From the NCBI GenBank assembly GCA_900299005.1, contig OMID01000042.1, positions 1 through 64,000 of the forward strand: a stretch of DNA of 64,000 nucleotides. Reading direction: 5' to 3'. Shown in pieces: positions 26,388 to 34,884 of the stretch; the stretch's first letter is position 1, and every line of letters starts with the position of its first letter. The stretch is from Oxalobacteraceae bacterium. Lineage in GTDB: Bacteria; Pseudomonadota; Gammaproteobacteria; Burkholderiales; Burkholderiaceae_D. The notes under the pieces were generated by a model. It saw only the letters and a list, made by a program, of their open reading frames with translations. It made no database searches and had not been told where the DNA came from. The translations under genes and the position numbers were made by a program.

Positions 26388-27797
26388 GAGTGCATGCACG
26401 AAAGCGATCAGTAGATCGCGCTCTTCTTTGGTAAACGCAGCGAATCGGTCCCGCGATTTTTTTGCTTCTCCACCGTGCCAGAGGATAGCCTCAAGTACGC
26501 TTCTGGCGCGCCCATCGTGGAGCAGGTTCATGCTGCCATTCACGCGGCGCGACAAGCCGATACCCCATAGTGGCGCAGTTCGCCAGTCGCGCTCGCCAGC
26601 CGCAAAGTCCGGCCGGCCATCGGCCAGATCCTCACCCATGTCATGCAATAGCAGATCAGTGTAGGGAAAAAAGCTTTTATTTTCGATTGCAGGAAGCAGC
26701 GGGAATTTACCTGTTTTCAGCTCAGCTACATGACAGTGGTTGCAACCTGCCGAGCGAAATAATTTTTCACCATGAATGTACGCTTCGCTTTGCGGCACTG
26801 GTCGGCGGGGTGGTTCCACAGCAGCGAGAAACAGGGTTACTGCGCTCCATGAGGCATCAGCCAGCTCGTGCTTGCCTGTTTGATGCGCCGACAGGCACTG
26901 TGCTTGCACTTTCGGACAATTCTGTGACGGGTAGAGCGAACTGGTGATGCCCATGTCGCCAATGTGCGCGGCGGCGACCTGTTGGCGCAGCCCGGGTTGA
27001 TTGGCCTTCCAACCAAACCGACCCAATCGAATCTGTCCCGTGATGTCATCCCTGACATAGTTGGGTCTGCCGTTCAGGCCGACTGATCGCTGCTGCTCGG
27101 CGATCGCCAGCAGATCAGCTTCGGAGACGGCATCCAGATAACCCATGCCGAAGACCACCGGCGTATTGCGCAGCGAGCGTAAGGTCTCTTTGTCCAGCGG
27201 ACCAAACGCAGGTCTGTTGATCTTGATTTCCGGGCGACGCATCTCGACCACCGTGCCATCGACGAGTGAGGTTTTCACCGCTTGCCAATCAATGCGCAAA
27301 TCACCCTCGCCAATTTGCGGATTACTCAAGGACTCACCGAAAATACTGAATACTTGGAGCTGGTTTCCGTAGTCGGGATGGGGAACGGGTTCTGCCTTGG
27401 AGTCACCCGATGGCAGGGAGAGCCTCACCAACTGCTGAAAAGTGGTTGAATTGCCATCATCGACGGTTCGGCCACGCCCGCCGTTTTCATGACAACCGGC
27501 GCATGAGCGCGCATGAAACGTCGGACCCAGTCCCCATTCGCCATCGATCAAGGGGAAGATTGTCCAGTTGGCCTTGAACTGGCGCATGCCATCCTCAAAG
27601 ACCAGCTTGTCGGCTTCACCAAGACTATCGACGGGCTGCATGAAAATTTGATCACTGGGGATGCATTGCTTCGCGGTCGCACTCCAGAAGCACTCATCAG
27701 CCTCCATTTCCGACATGGCTTGTCGGGCCAGACCCAGGCAGCCGATGACGAGAAGGACGTAGATGAGTGAGCGATAGCGTAAGGAGTGATGCTTCAT
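26385..27797 (-). CDS. Di-heme oxidoreductase-like (DUF1111) c-type cytochrome
   Basis: 470 residues with a signal (SLIYVLLVIGCLGLARQ) and two heme c sites, CAGCHENGG at about residue 99 and CNHCHVAEL at about residue 353. The spacing and the surrounding wording (FHARSCAGCHENGGRG, RTAPLWGIG, FLHDGRA-like NLLHDGRARS near the C-terminus) are those of the DUF1111/DHOR family of periplasmic di-heme proteins, distantly related to MauG-type peroxidases. The reaction is not established. It shares orientation with a TPR gene 142 bp upstream and lies 3 kb from the PQQ dehydrogenase and its cytochrome. Confidence 0.82.
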   Translation of the reverse strand: MKHHSLRYRSLIYVLLVIGCLGLARQAMSEMEADECFWSATAKQCIPSDQIFMQPVDSLGEADKLVFEDGMRQFKANWTIFPLIDGEWGLGPTFHARSCAGCHENGGRGRTVDDGNSTTFQQLVRLSLPSGDSKAEPVPHPDYGNQLQVFSIFGESLSNPQIGEGDLRIDWQAVKTSLVDGTVVEMRRPEIKINRPAFGPLDKETLRSLRNTPVVFGMGYLDAVSEADLLAIAEQQRSVGLNGRPNYVRDDITGQIRLGRFGWKANQPGLRQQVAAAHIGDMGITSSLYPSQNCPKVQAQCLSAHQTGKHELADASWSAVTLFLAAVEPPRRPVPQSEAYIHGEKLFRSAGCNHCHVAELKTGKFPLLPAIENKSFFPYTDLLLHDMGEDLADGRPDFAAGERDWRTAPLWGIGLSRRVNGSMNLLHDGRARSVLEAILWHGGEAKKSRDRFAAFTKEERDLLIAFVHAL

Positions 27798-27939
27798 GAT
27801 GTTGGCTTGGCCGTCGACAGGATATCGTTCGAATTCTTGGCAAAAAAAGTCGTTGAAAAATGAGGCTCAGTTGGAGCACGCTGGAAGATGCAAAGACTCG
27901 ATCGGTGGATGCGTTCGTCTGGGAGGACTCCGTACCTCG

Positions 27940-28410
27940 TCATCGGCCGGGAAGGTATTTTTCTTTGGGAGATGAGGAGAGGGCTCGCAGCAGATCCTGA
28001 TATTCCTCGCAGTCTTTTCCGCAGATTGCTTCGAGTTTTGCCAGATGTTCTCGGGCTTTTTCTGGTTTTCCGGCAGTGATATAGGCTTCCCCAATGTACT
28101 CATGCGTACCCCGGTGATTCGGATCTATGTCTAGAGCTACCCGGTAGTGGTTGAAGGCACTATCAAGATCGCTGGATTTTCTGAACGCATATCCCAAATG
28201 ACTGTGGAGATCGGCGTTTTCAAGACGCTTATTGGCTGCCTTGAAATGCGAAATAGCCAAGTTCCAATCTCGCTGTTCAAGTGCTTTTTTGCCTGCGATG
28301 AAATCCGGATCCTTGCGATTTGCCTCGGGATTGGTCTCCAGTGTTCCACCCAACAGGGTCAGCGATGTGAAACTTAACATCGCCATCAAGATCCATGCTC
28401 GTATTTTCAT
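27940..28410 (-). CDS. Secreted tetratricopeptide-repeat protein
   Basis: 156 residues. A short signal (WILMAMLSFTSLTLLGG) is followed by three TPR units of 34 residues (beginning near ALEQRDWNLAISHFKAA, LENADLHSHLGYAFRK and NHRGTHEYIGEAYITAGK), then a Cys pair in EAICGKDCEEYQDLL. Proteins of this type with the same C-terminal Cys pair often stand next to c-type cytochrome or PQQ enzymes and may help assembly; that is inference. It points away from the PQQ dehydrogenase, leaving the 800-bp region between them with promoters for both directions. Confidence 0.75.
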   Translation of the reverse strand: MKIRAWILMAMLSFTSLTLLGGTLETNPEANRKDPDFIAGKKALEQRDWNLAISHFKAANKRLENADLHSHLGYAFRKSSDLDSAFNHYRVALDIDPNHRGTHEYIGEAYITAGKPEKAREHLAKLEAICGKDCEEYQDLLRALSSSPKEKYLPGR

Positions 28411-29216
28411 AATTCATCCGGGCTTGGGCGAGGCTGAATGAAACCCGTTGTATCGCGAGCCCGAACCGCAGTGCGAAACGAGACCCGTCAGATCAACGGC
28501 TGTGCGATATTTTCTGGCAGTGACAGCGGTCGGTTATTGATTATTCAGCCCTCCCGAAGGGAGCAAAAAGTAGTAACCATATGTTTTTTATAGTCGCCCG
28601 ATACGAAGGCAGTTTAGCATTTTCAATCACGGGTCTGCCTCTGAAAACACGCCTCTTCTCTCCAATCCAGTGGAGGGTTTTACACAGGCAAAGGAAGGTT
28701 TAAACCTTAGCTGAAGGGTCGGGGGTTGAGATTGCGCGGCTAACCTGTTGGTGAGACCGGCGCCGGGTGAGTGCTGATTTGCCGGCTGGCTTGATTAATC
28801 CCGCAGTCCCGGGATTTCGCGAGGTTTGCCCGCGATTCCCGCGGTTACTGACGGCTTCAATTTGCGGTGCCAGGGCATTTATAAACGAATAATCAGGACC
28901 GAAACTCACCGCGCGCCTTTCGTCTGGCATTCAAATATGACTACTTTTGAACAAGATAGTATTTTTTGGTACTTTCGATATCAAAAATAAATAGCTGGTA
29001 AGAGCCGATTGGGCATGTGAACTCGCTCGGTAACGTTGACTTTTTTCGCTCACCCGTCTAGATTCAAGCAAGCAACCGGGTAATTTTTCGGCTCGCGAAA
29101 TAATCAGTTTGCGTGATGGTGTGTGGCGATCTCGTCATTCATCGCTGCGCGGTCTGGTGAACTAAGCGTGAGTAGTCCGGTCGGCTGATCATAATTTTTA
29201 AAAAACTGGGGAGGCA
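28411..29216. other. Long gene-free region upstream of the PQQ dehydrogenase
   Basis: 806 bp with no convincing gene; a 76-codon frame on the minus strand (28700-28930) lacks a ribosome-binding site and protein-like composition. Visible structure: CTCCCGAAGGGAG hairpin near 28550, a perfect 14-bp palindrome AAGGTTTAAACCTT at 28695-28708, and A/T-rich segments at about 28940-29000 and 29185-29205. The dehydrogenase start has a good GGGGAGG ribosome-binding site. It probably holds a long leader or several operators for a regulated gene. Confidence 0.55.
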
Positions 29217-31043
29217 ATGGTGAAGAAATTCCGTAAGTCGGCACTTGCGGTTATCGTACCAGCGCTACTGGGAGCAACGCTTTGGAGTGCTCCCGGTTTT
29301 GCTGGCAACGTGACCACAGATCGATTGATCAATAGCGAAAAAGAACCGGGTAACTGGCTGAACCACCACGGCAACCTGGAAGCGCATCGCTTCTCCGGGC
29401 TTGACCAGATCAACACCAAGAATGTCAAAAACCTCAAGGTTGCCTTTACTTGGGCGATGGGTGACATGCAAGGTGGCGGCAAGGAGGTCATTCAGTTCCA
29501 ATACGCGGGACTCGAAGGAACGCCTGTAGCCGAAGATGGTTTCATGTACATCACCACCGGCTGGGGCTCAGTGACCAAACTCGACACCCGAGGCGGTGTG
29601 CCTCGCATGATCTGGAAATACAGTCCGAATCCCGATCGTGATTACGCAACTACCGTGGCTTGCTGCGGGATTAACAATCGCGGTGCTGCCCTTGCCGGTG
29701 ACATGGTGATCTCTCCCGTGATCGACGGTCGTATCGTTGCCTTGAACAAGACCGATGGCAGCAAGATCTGGGAGGCGCAGGTTGCTGATCCGGGCAAGGG
29801 TGAAGTCATCACCAATGCTCCGCTGATCGTCAAGGACATGGTGGTCACTGGCATGGCTGGTGCGGAATTCGGCGTACGTGGCTGGCTCGAGGCGCTTGAC
29901 CTCAAGACTGGCAAGCGTCGCTGGAGAACCTACACCATCCCTGGTCCCGGCGAGCCCGGCCATGAGACATGGAAGGACAAGCACGGCGCGTGGAAAACAG
30001 GTGGCGGCTCCACATGGGTCACCGGTTCCTACGATCCGGAACTCAATCTGATCATCTGGGGCACGGCCAATCCGGGTCCGGACTGGGATAATGCCTACCG
30101 TCCTGGTGACAACCTGTGGACTGACTCCACGATTGCATTGGATGCAGACACGGGCAAGATCAAGTGGGGCTTCCAGCATACGCCGAATGACCCCTACGAC
30201 TACGACTCTGTCTCCGAAAACACCTTCGTTGACACGCAGGTCAATGGTCAGTTCCGTCGCGTGACCATCCATGCGAACCGTAATGGCTATGTCTACGCCA
30301 ATGACCGCAAGACAGGTGAGCCGCTGTGGTGCACCCAGTTTGTCGACAAGTTGAACTGGTCGGGTGGGCTGGATGCGAAGTGCAAGCCGAAGAGCTACAA
30401 CGCGAAGTCGGATGTCCAGACCTACATGAAGGGTACGGCAGCGCAGCGTGGTACCGCTACCAAGGGTCGTGGCACTATCGATGGCGTGCTGGAGCCGGGT
30501 CACATGGGTGGCAAGAACTGGCCGCCGACGACCTACAGCCCGCAAACCAACATGTACTACATCCCCACGATCGAAGGCTGCAACAAGGCTTTTGCCGAGG
30601 TCACAGTGCCGGGCGCACTCAAGCCTCGCCAGCTGTTCCTGGGTGGCGCGCCTTACTCCACCTTCGAAGATCCGAACTGCGGCCGTATATCTGGTTCGAT
30701 CACGGGTATTGATGTTCGTACTGGCAAAGTCGCCAAGAAAGTCTATACCGAGCATCCTCAGCTCGGTGGACTGCTGACGACGGCGGGTGGCCTGCTGTTC
30801 TCGGGTCATGCTGAAGGCGCTGTGGTGGCTTACGATGCAGCGACTCTGGAAGAGCTGTGGCGCTTCGAGACGGGTTCTGCGATCAATGCGCCGCCAATGT
30901 CCTTCATGGCTGATGGCAAGCAGTACGTTGCTATCGAAGTCGGTCTGGGTGGCGCATGGCCGCAGTGGTTTGTGACCGCAACACCTGAGCTCAAGAGCCA
31001 AGTGCCTAGCAACATTCTGTACGTGTTTGCCCTTGATCGCTGA
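29217..31043 (+). CDS. PQQ-dependent alcohol dehydrogenase, predicted lanthanide type
   Basis: 608 residues with a Sec signal (KSALAVIVPALLGATLWSAPGFAG) and the eight-bladed propeller of the methanol/ethanol dehydrogenase family. Cofactor residues are readable: vicinal Cys149-Cys150 (VACCGIN), Glu217 (GAEFGVRG), Asn285 (GTANPGPDW) and the catalytic Asp328 in YDYDS. Asp330, two residues after the catalytic Asp, is the extra carboxylate that marks lanthanide enzymes (XoxF, ExaF/PedH); calcium enzymes such as MxaF have Ala there. It oxidises a primary alcohol or aldehyde in the periplasm and passes electrons to the cytochrome c encoded 260 bp downstream. XoxF versus ExaF clade membership cannot be settled by eye. 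Confidence 0.9.
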   Translation: MVKKFRKSALAVIVPALLGATLWSAPGFAGNVTTDRLINSEKEPGNWLNHHGNLEAHRFSGLDQINTKNVKNLKVAFTWAMGDMQGGGKEVIQFQYAGLEGTPVAEDGFMYITTGWGSVTKLDTRGGVPRMIWKYSPNPDRDYATTVACCGINNRGAALAGDMVISPVIDGRIVALNKTDGSKIWEAQVADPGKGEVITNAPLIVKDMVVTGMAGAEFGVRGWLEALDLKTGKRRWRTYTIPGPGEPGHETWKDKHGAWKTGGGSTWVTGSYDPELNLIIWGTANPGPDWDNAYRPGDNLWTDSTIALDADTGKIKWGFQHTPNDPYDYDSVSENTFVDTQVNGQFRRVTIHANRNGYVYANDRKTGEPLWCTQFVDKLNWSGGLDAKCKPKSYNAKSDVQTYMKGTAAQRGTATKGRGTIDGVLEPGHMGGKNWPPTTYSPQTNMYYIPTIEGCNKAFAEVTVPGALKPRQLFLGGAPYSTFEDPNCGRISGSITGIDVRTGKVAKKVYTEHPQLGGLLTTAGGLLFSGHAEGAVVAYDAATLEELWRFETGSAINAPPMSFMADGKQYVAIEVGLGGAWPQWFVTATPELKSQVPSNILYVFALDR

Positions 31044-31057
31044 TCAAGGATGAACGA

Positions 31058-31088
31058 ACGGGCTGGCATTCATGCCAGCCCGTTTTTT
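31058..31088 (+). terminator. Rho-independent terminator after the PQQ dehydrogenase
   Basis: Perfectly complementary arms ACGGGCTGGCAT and ATGCCAGCCCGT with a minimal loop, followed by six T. It is 15 bp past the stop, so the downstream cytochrome gene needs read-through or its own promoter. Confidence 0.9.
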
Positions 31089-31106
31089 ATATGACTGAAC
31101 AAAGAT

Positions 31107-31277
31107 AGAACCTATCCCTTTGGGCCATTGATGGCCTCAGAGGGGCGTCCACAATAAGAACCTATCTCGTTAGGATGATGGCACAGCGACGCTGCCGCCA
31201 GCGACCTAACAAGATAGGTTCTCAGTAGCAGCATGCAAGGAGTGCGGCCTTTCCACTGCCCCAAGGGGATAGGTTCT
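31107..31277. mobile_element. MITE-like element, outer copy, interrupted by a second element
   Basis: 171 bp bounded by inverted repeats AGAACCTATCCCTTTGGG (31107-31124) and CCCCAAGGGGATAGGTTCT (31259-31277). Inside lies a complete 66-bp element with related ends (31157-31222). Without that insert the outer element would be 105 bp, the same size as the copy at 38429. It has no coding capacity and no clear target-site duplication. It fills the gap between the PQQ dehydrogenase terminator and the cytochrome gene. Confidence 0.75.
31157..31222. mobile_element. Nested short MITE-like element, family 2
   Basis: 66 bp with ends AGAACCTATCTCGTTAGG (31157-31174) and CCTAACAAGATAGGTTCT (31205-31222), 17 of 18 positions complementary. 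Read on the minus strand, its first 29 bases match the first 29 of the 38429 element with one difference and its other end also matches, so it is an internally deleted form of that element inserted in another member. Confidence 0.8.
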
Positions 31278-31302
31278 GAAAGAAACAAAAAGGGAAGAAG
31301 TA

Positions 31303-31683
31303 ATGAAACGTTTTGATGTACTCACCAAGATCGTTATTCTGGCTGCCGTGTCTGCTGGTTTGTTGTCTGTGTTGCCAACGGCTTCAGCCGATGATGACGA
31401 TCGCCCTATCGTGGTTCCCCGCGGTGGCGGTAAGGTTACATTCACCCAATATTGCACAACCTGTCACATGCCGGATGGTCGGGGTGGGCAGAACGAGGGC
31501 GGCTACGGTGCCGACCTGCGCAAGACGCCGCTGACCGTTGATCAGGTCGTTGTGACCATCACGCATGGGCGTGCGGGCAAAGGTATGCCTGCGTTCAAGG
31601 GTTTGATCGACGATGAAAATATTCGGCTCGTGGCTGAATTTATCAAGACGCCTGCCCCAAGCGGACTCAAGATCGAAAAGTAA
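31303..31683 (+). CDS. Small periplasmic cytochrome c, likely electron acceptor of the PQQ dehydrogenase
   Basis: 126 residues with a signal (ILAAVSAGLLSVLPTASA) and one heme site, CTTCHMPDGRGG, at about residue 51; MPAFKG is a plausible Met ligand. A good AAGGGAAG ribosome-binding site precedes the ATG. PQQ alcohol dehydrogenases hand electrons one at a time to a dedicated small cytochrome c, usually encoded next door, which is the natural reading here. Nested MITE-like elements and a terminator separate the two genes. Confidence 0.85.
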   Translation: MKRFDVLTKIVILAAVSAGLLSVLPTASADDDDRPIVVPRGGGKVTFTQYCTTCHMPDGRGGQNEGGYGADLRKTPLTVDQVVVTITHGRAGKGMPAFKGLIDDENIRLVAEFIKTPAPSGLKIEK

Positions 31684-31821
31684 AGCCGACGCTTTCGCCG
31701 GAAGACGGCCCTGAGGTCAAGGGCGTTTGCACGAGAGACCAAGCTGAGGCCTTGGACGAAGCTGCGGGCATGGCACACGCATCCCTGCAGCTTGTCCGAT
31801 GGCGCTATCAAGCGCGTGCAC

Positions 31822-32310
31822 TTACTTTTTTCTGGCCTCGGCCAGCTGCTGCTCGGTCATTTTAGCGGCGAGGTTGTTTCTCAGTCGCTCGATATCCGTT
31901 CGTTGGTATTGCTCGCCATTGGTCAAGGCCTCATCCAGCCACCGATAAGCCTCAACCAGATTTTTGTGGCTGCCCTGAGATAGCGCGACATAGATGAAGC
32001 GCATCATTCGCTTGCCGTATTTATTCTTTCGATCCAGGAGTTGTCGAGCCAGCGATCTTGCTTCGGTCAGGTCGCCTGATTCTCTTCCCTTGTTGTAGGC
32101 ATCCTGGCAGCGGATGAAGAGCGAAAGGCTCTCGTTCTCGAATGCGCACTCTGCCTCATCGCCGGACATGCATACGAAAGCATCCTCTTCTGCCATGGCC
32201 ACCTGCGGCGCGAAGAGAATCGATGAGCAGATGATCAAGGCAGCTGCCTGCAGGCGCTGACCAAAACGCTTCGGAGCGGACCTGAATGAACGGTTGGCTA
32301 TCATTTTCAC
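31822..32310 (-). CDS. Hypothetical secreted helical protein
   Basis: 162 residues, with a signal (LQAAALIICSSILFAPQVAMA), then a mature part containing three early Cys (FVCMSGDEAECAF, FIRCQDA) and amphipathic helices of Sel1/TPR-like length (EARSLARQLLDRKNKYGKRM, LVEAYRWLDEALTNGE). It may be a single Sel1-like repeat pair. Family not recognised. It is leftward, convergent with the cytochrome gene, and follows an NTF2-like gene of the same orientation by 64 bp. Confidence 0.65.
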   Translation of the reverse strand: MKMIANRSFRSAPKRFGQRLQAAALIICSSILFAPQVAMAEEDAFVCMSGDEAECAFENESLSLFIRCQDAYNKGRESGDLTEARSLARQLLDRKNKYGKRMMRFIYVALSQGSHKNLVEAYRWLDEALTNGEQYQRTDIERLRNNLAAKMTEQQLAEARKK

Positions 32311-32376
32311 AGTGACTTTTATTACGCTGGTTTTATCGTGTCTGGCGCAAGCTCGGGTGGAAGTCGCGATGACTGA

Positions 32377-32874
32377 TCAGTTGAGTTTCAGATCGCCGAC
32401 TAATTTTCCTGCTTTTGCCGGGTCGAAGTAGTACACCACTGAATCAAAACGCCCGCTGGTGCCCATTTCGTAAATACCCACCATCTCGATTCGAACCGAA
32501 TCGCCGGATTTTCGGTGATTCGCTTCCCATGTGAATATCACTGCAGCCGACCGGCCGGCAACGATCATTTTCTTGACGTCGAATTTCGCCTTGAAAGTCT
32601 TGTATTCGTGACCGATGTATTCGCTGAAGTCCTTCTTGCCCGAGACGCTGCCTACCGGAGTGACGCGGCTGACATTATCGGAAAAGTACTTTATCCATGC
32701 CGCTGGATCGTTGTTTTCCATAGAGATGTTGTACTCATCCAGTGCTTGGCGCACGATGGACTCCACCTGCATTTCTACTGCGCCGGCCGCATGGCTGGTG
32801 CGAGGCAAAAGGGTCGCTGTAAATGCCAAGGTGGCAAGTATGCCCAAGAAACATGAGCGGAAAATTCGAAGCAT
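32377..32874 (-). CDS. Exported SnoaL/NTF2-like protein
   Basis: 165 residues from ATG 32874, chosen because GGGGACAG lies just upstream; an ATG seven codons earlier has no such site. The signal (IFRSCFLGILATLAFTATLL) is followed by a cone-shaped NTF2-like domain: an N-terminal helix (VESIVRQALDEYNISMENNDPAAWIKYFSDN), the strand pair FKAKFDVKKMIVAGRSAAVIFTW and VRIEMVGIYEMG. Members include enzymes and binding proteins for small molecules, and no catalytic set can be assigned. Its export and its neighbours suggest a periplasmic role. Confidence 0.68.
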   Translation of the reverse strand: MLRIFRSCFLGILATLAFTATLLPRTSHAAGAVEMQVESIVRQALDEYNISMENNDPAAWIKYFSDNVSRVTPVGSVSGKKDFSEYIGHEYKTFKAKFDVKKMIVAGRSAAVIFTWEANHRKSGDSVRIEMVGIYEMGTSGRFDSVVYYFDPAKAGKLVGDLKLN

Positions 32875-33024
32875 TTTCTGTCCCCAACTCTTCATTCAAA
32901 TAAAAGATTTTACAACACGCCTATTATATTTAATTCGGCAGAAGAGTATCCCCTCTGGCGAGCCAGAGAGCGCAACGTCAATGGATGGGCACGGTGATCA
33001 GGTCTCTCGACGAGAGAGCCATTT

Positions 33025-33348
33025 TTATTCGTGCCACCAACCCTGAAAACAGTGGCGAACTTCGTGTCCCAGGGTATGCATGTTGACTTTTTTGGAAGTG
33101 AATATCACGCAGACATCGTTCTCGAAAAACGAACACGCTTTAAGGTCGAAGCCGAAGGGCGGATAACCCCGCACTTGAGCCTCCCGCTCGCAGGTCACCT
33201 GGATGTTATTCACTGGTATCCAGGTCACCTTGGACGTGCTGTGGATGTTACGGCTGGTATCAAACAGCGCCGAAGGATCATCGCCATCCGTCACTGCGGA
33301 CATGACGGGAAAGGACGGAATCAAAAAAACAAGAGCGAAGAGGCGCAT
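33025..33348 (-). CDS. Small secreted protein with HExxH motif
   Basis: 107 residues from ATG 33348, which begins a Sec signal (MRLFALVFLIPSFPVMSAV); the frame is open 44 codons upstream but that part is not protein-like. Near the C-terminus it has the zinc-binding motif HEVRH within LGHEVRHCFQGWWHE, preceded by VCVIFTSKKVNMHT. HEVRH followed by Cys and a later His could form a metalloprotease-like zinc site, although the protein is very small for a peptidase. Two other Cys (QVTCERE, KACSF, DVCVI) may form disulfides. The function is unknown. Confidence 0.65.
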   Translation of the reverse strand: MRLFALVFLIPSFPVMSAVTDGDDPSALFDTSRNIHSTSKVTWIPVNNIQVTCEREAQVRGYPPFGFDLKACSFFENDVCVIFTSKKVNMHTLGHEVRHCFQGWWHE

Positions 33349-33820
33349 AACACCCGTGAACCATGCGCGGCCCGGATTTACTGTGCTCGGTAGTGGGTTC
33401 CACTCGACCGAGTCGAGATGGAGGTTGGAACACCCATCCCACGCACTTGAAGGTAGTTTGTGCTGCGCAATGCGTTTCATTGGCGCCTCTCTTGGGGAGT
33501 TAACCGCAGCGAATGCGGTAGCCTGCGCTCCTTGAACAGCGGTAGGTTAATGATTAATTAGGGTTTGAAGCTTGGCGATAGGGAAAATAACTCTCGGGGG
33601 CACGAAATGCAAGTCATCCTGAGGTGGCGCTGTATGGAAGCGGTTTCATCTAGAGCCCATCTCGTTGCGCCGCGCAGCTGCCTTACCGACGATTGCCGCG
33701 ATTTTCCCAGGGCGAAGGGGCGCGATTTTAATCAATCGGCACCTCCCGCCCGTGAGGCTTGCGTCGCTGCTCGGACGCCATCAAGACCGCTTGGCCCATT
33801 CCATCGCGCTTTACGCGCAC
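33349..33820. other. Gene-free region before the ABC transporter genes
   Basis: 472 bp between the HExxH gene and the leftward ABC transporter operon end. Frames on the plus strand (for example 33565-33849) have neither a ribosome-binding site nor protein-like composition. No repeat or convincing terminator recognised. Confidence 0.4.
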
Positions 33821-34828
33821 TTATTTCTTCAGGCCGATTCCCTTGTTAACAAACTCATAAACAGCCACTTTTTTCAGATCGACGTCACCTGCCTTGTACA
33901 GGCCGGCTTTTACCATCTGATCATAAAAATCCTCGACTCGCTTTGCGTTCATGGCGCCAATGCCCTTGCTGGAGGCCTCGCCAGACTCCACGATGCCTTG
34001 TGACTTCATCAGTGCCACAGAGGCTTCCATCTCGGCTTCCGTCATTTCAGGGTTGTCTTTCATCATCAGTGCTGCCGCTGATGTGCGGTCGCCATTGAGG
34101 TAATTGGACCAGCCAATAATCGAGGCCGAAACAAACCGCTGAACCAGATCAGGATTATTCTTTACCAAATCGATGCGCGTCTCAATCAGCGTGGAGTACG
34201 TAGAAAATCCATGATCCGCAAGAAGATGGACGACAGGTTTGAATTTTCCCTGCTTTTCCACGTAAATGGGTTCGGCAACCGAGTAGGCCTGCTGAATGGA
34301 TTTATCATTTGCCAGGAACGGTGCCAGGTTATACGTGTACGGCTTGAGAGCCTCGTCGCGGAATCCATGCCGCACTTTCAGCCATTGCCACCAGGTGAAT
34401 TGGGCATCCTTGGCAATGAGAGCAATAGGGGCTTGTTTTAATGCCTCGAATTTTTCATATCCCTTGCCGGGGTGAGCAATGAGAGCCTGCGGATCTTTCT
34501 GAAAGATGGCTGCCACCGCCACGGTCGGGATCTTGTTCTTCACATTATCAAAGCTGTGAAGGAGATTCCCGGTCATCAAAAAATCGATACGGCCTGCGGG
34601 TAGCAAAGGACGATTGTTGACTTGCGGGCCGCCTTGCTGAATGGTGACATCGAGCCCAAATTTTTTGTAGGTGCCATCTGCCAGAGCCTGATAGAAGCCG
34701 CCATGTGCCGCCTGCGCTTTCCAGTTGGTCGCAAAGGTGACCTTGTCATTGGCAAGTACGCCAGCCCCTGTTAGTGTAAGCATCATCAGGAATAAATAAT
34801 TGATGCGTCTTATCCAGTTTCGTGTCAT
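33821..34828 (-). CDS. ABC transporter substrate-binding protein, NMT1/THI5-like
   Basis: 335 residues from ATG 34828, with GGAGAC upstream. A signal (YLFLMMLTLTGAGVLA) precedes a type II binding protein that opens KVTFATNWKAQAAHGGFYQALADGTYKKFGLDVTI, typical of the NMT1/THI5 group (thiamine pyrimidine precursor, riboflavin, nitrate/sulfonate binding proteins). Conserved segments include GRIDFLMTGN and AIFQKDPQALIAHPG. It is the last gene of an operon ATPase-permease-binding protein. The ligand might be a pyrimidine vitamin precursor, but the family is too broad for certainty. Confidence 0.82.
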   Translation of the reverse strand: MTRNWIRRINYLFLMMLTLTGAGVLANDKVTFATNWKAQAAHGGFYQALADGTYKKFGLDVTIQQGGPQVNNRPLLPAGRIDFLMTGNLLHSFDNVKNKIPTVAVAAIFQKDPQALIAHPGKGYEKFEALKQAPIALIAKDAQFTWWQWLKVRHGFRDEALKPYTYNLAPFLANDKSIQQAYSVAEPIYVEKQGKFKPVVHLLADHGFSTYSTLIETRIDLVKNNPDLVQRFVSASIIGWSNYLNGDRTSAAALMMKDNPEMTEAEMEASVALMKSQGIVESGEASSKGIGAMNAKRVEDFYDQMVKAGLYKAGDVDLKKVAVYEFVNKGIGLKK

Positions 34829-34884
34829 GTCATTGTCTCCAAGCTCAGATGATTCACCGTGACGCAAATGTCGTCGATGCAAAG

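Noticed and set aside
29568-31001. Long minus-strand open frame (477 codons) opposite the PQQ dehydrogenase
   Set aside because: It mirrors a strongly biased coding gene, has no ribosome-binding site and an implausible His/Arg-rich composition.
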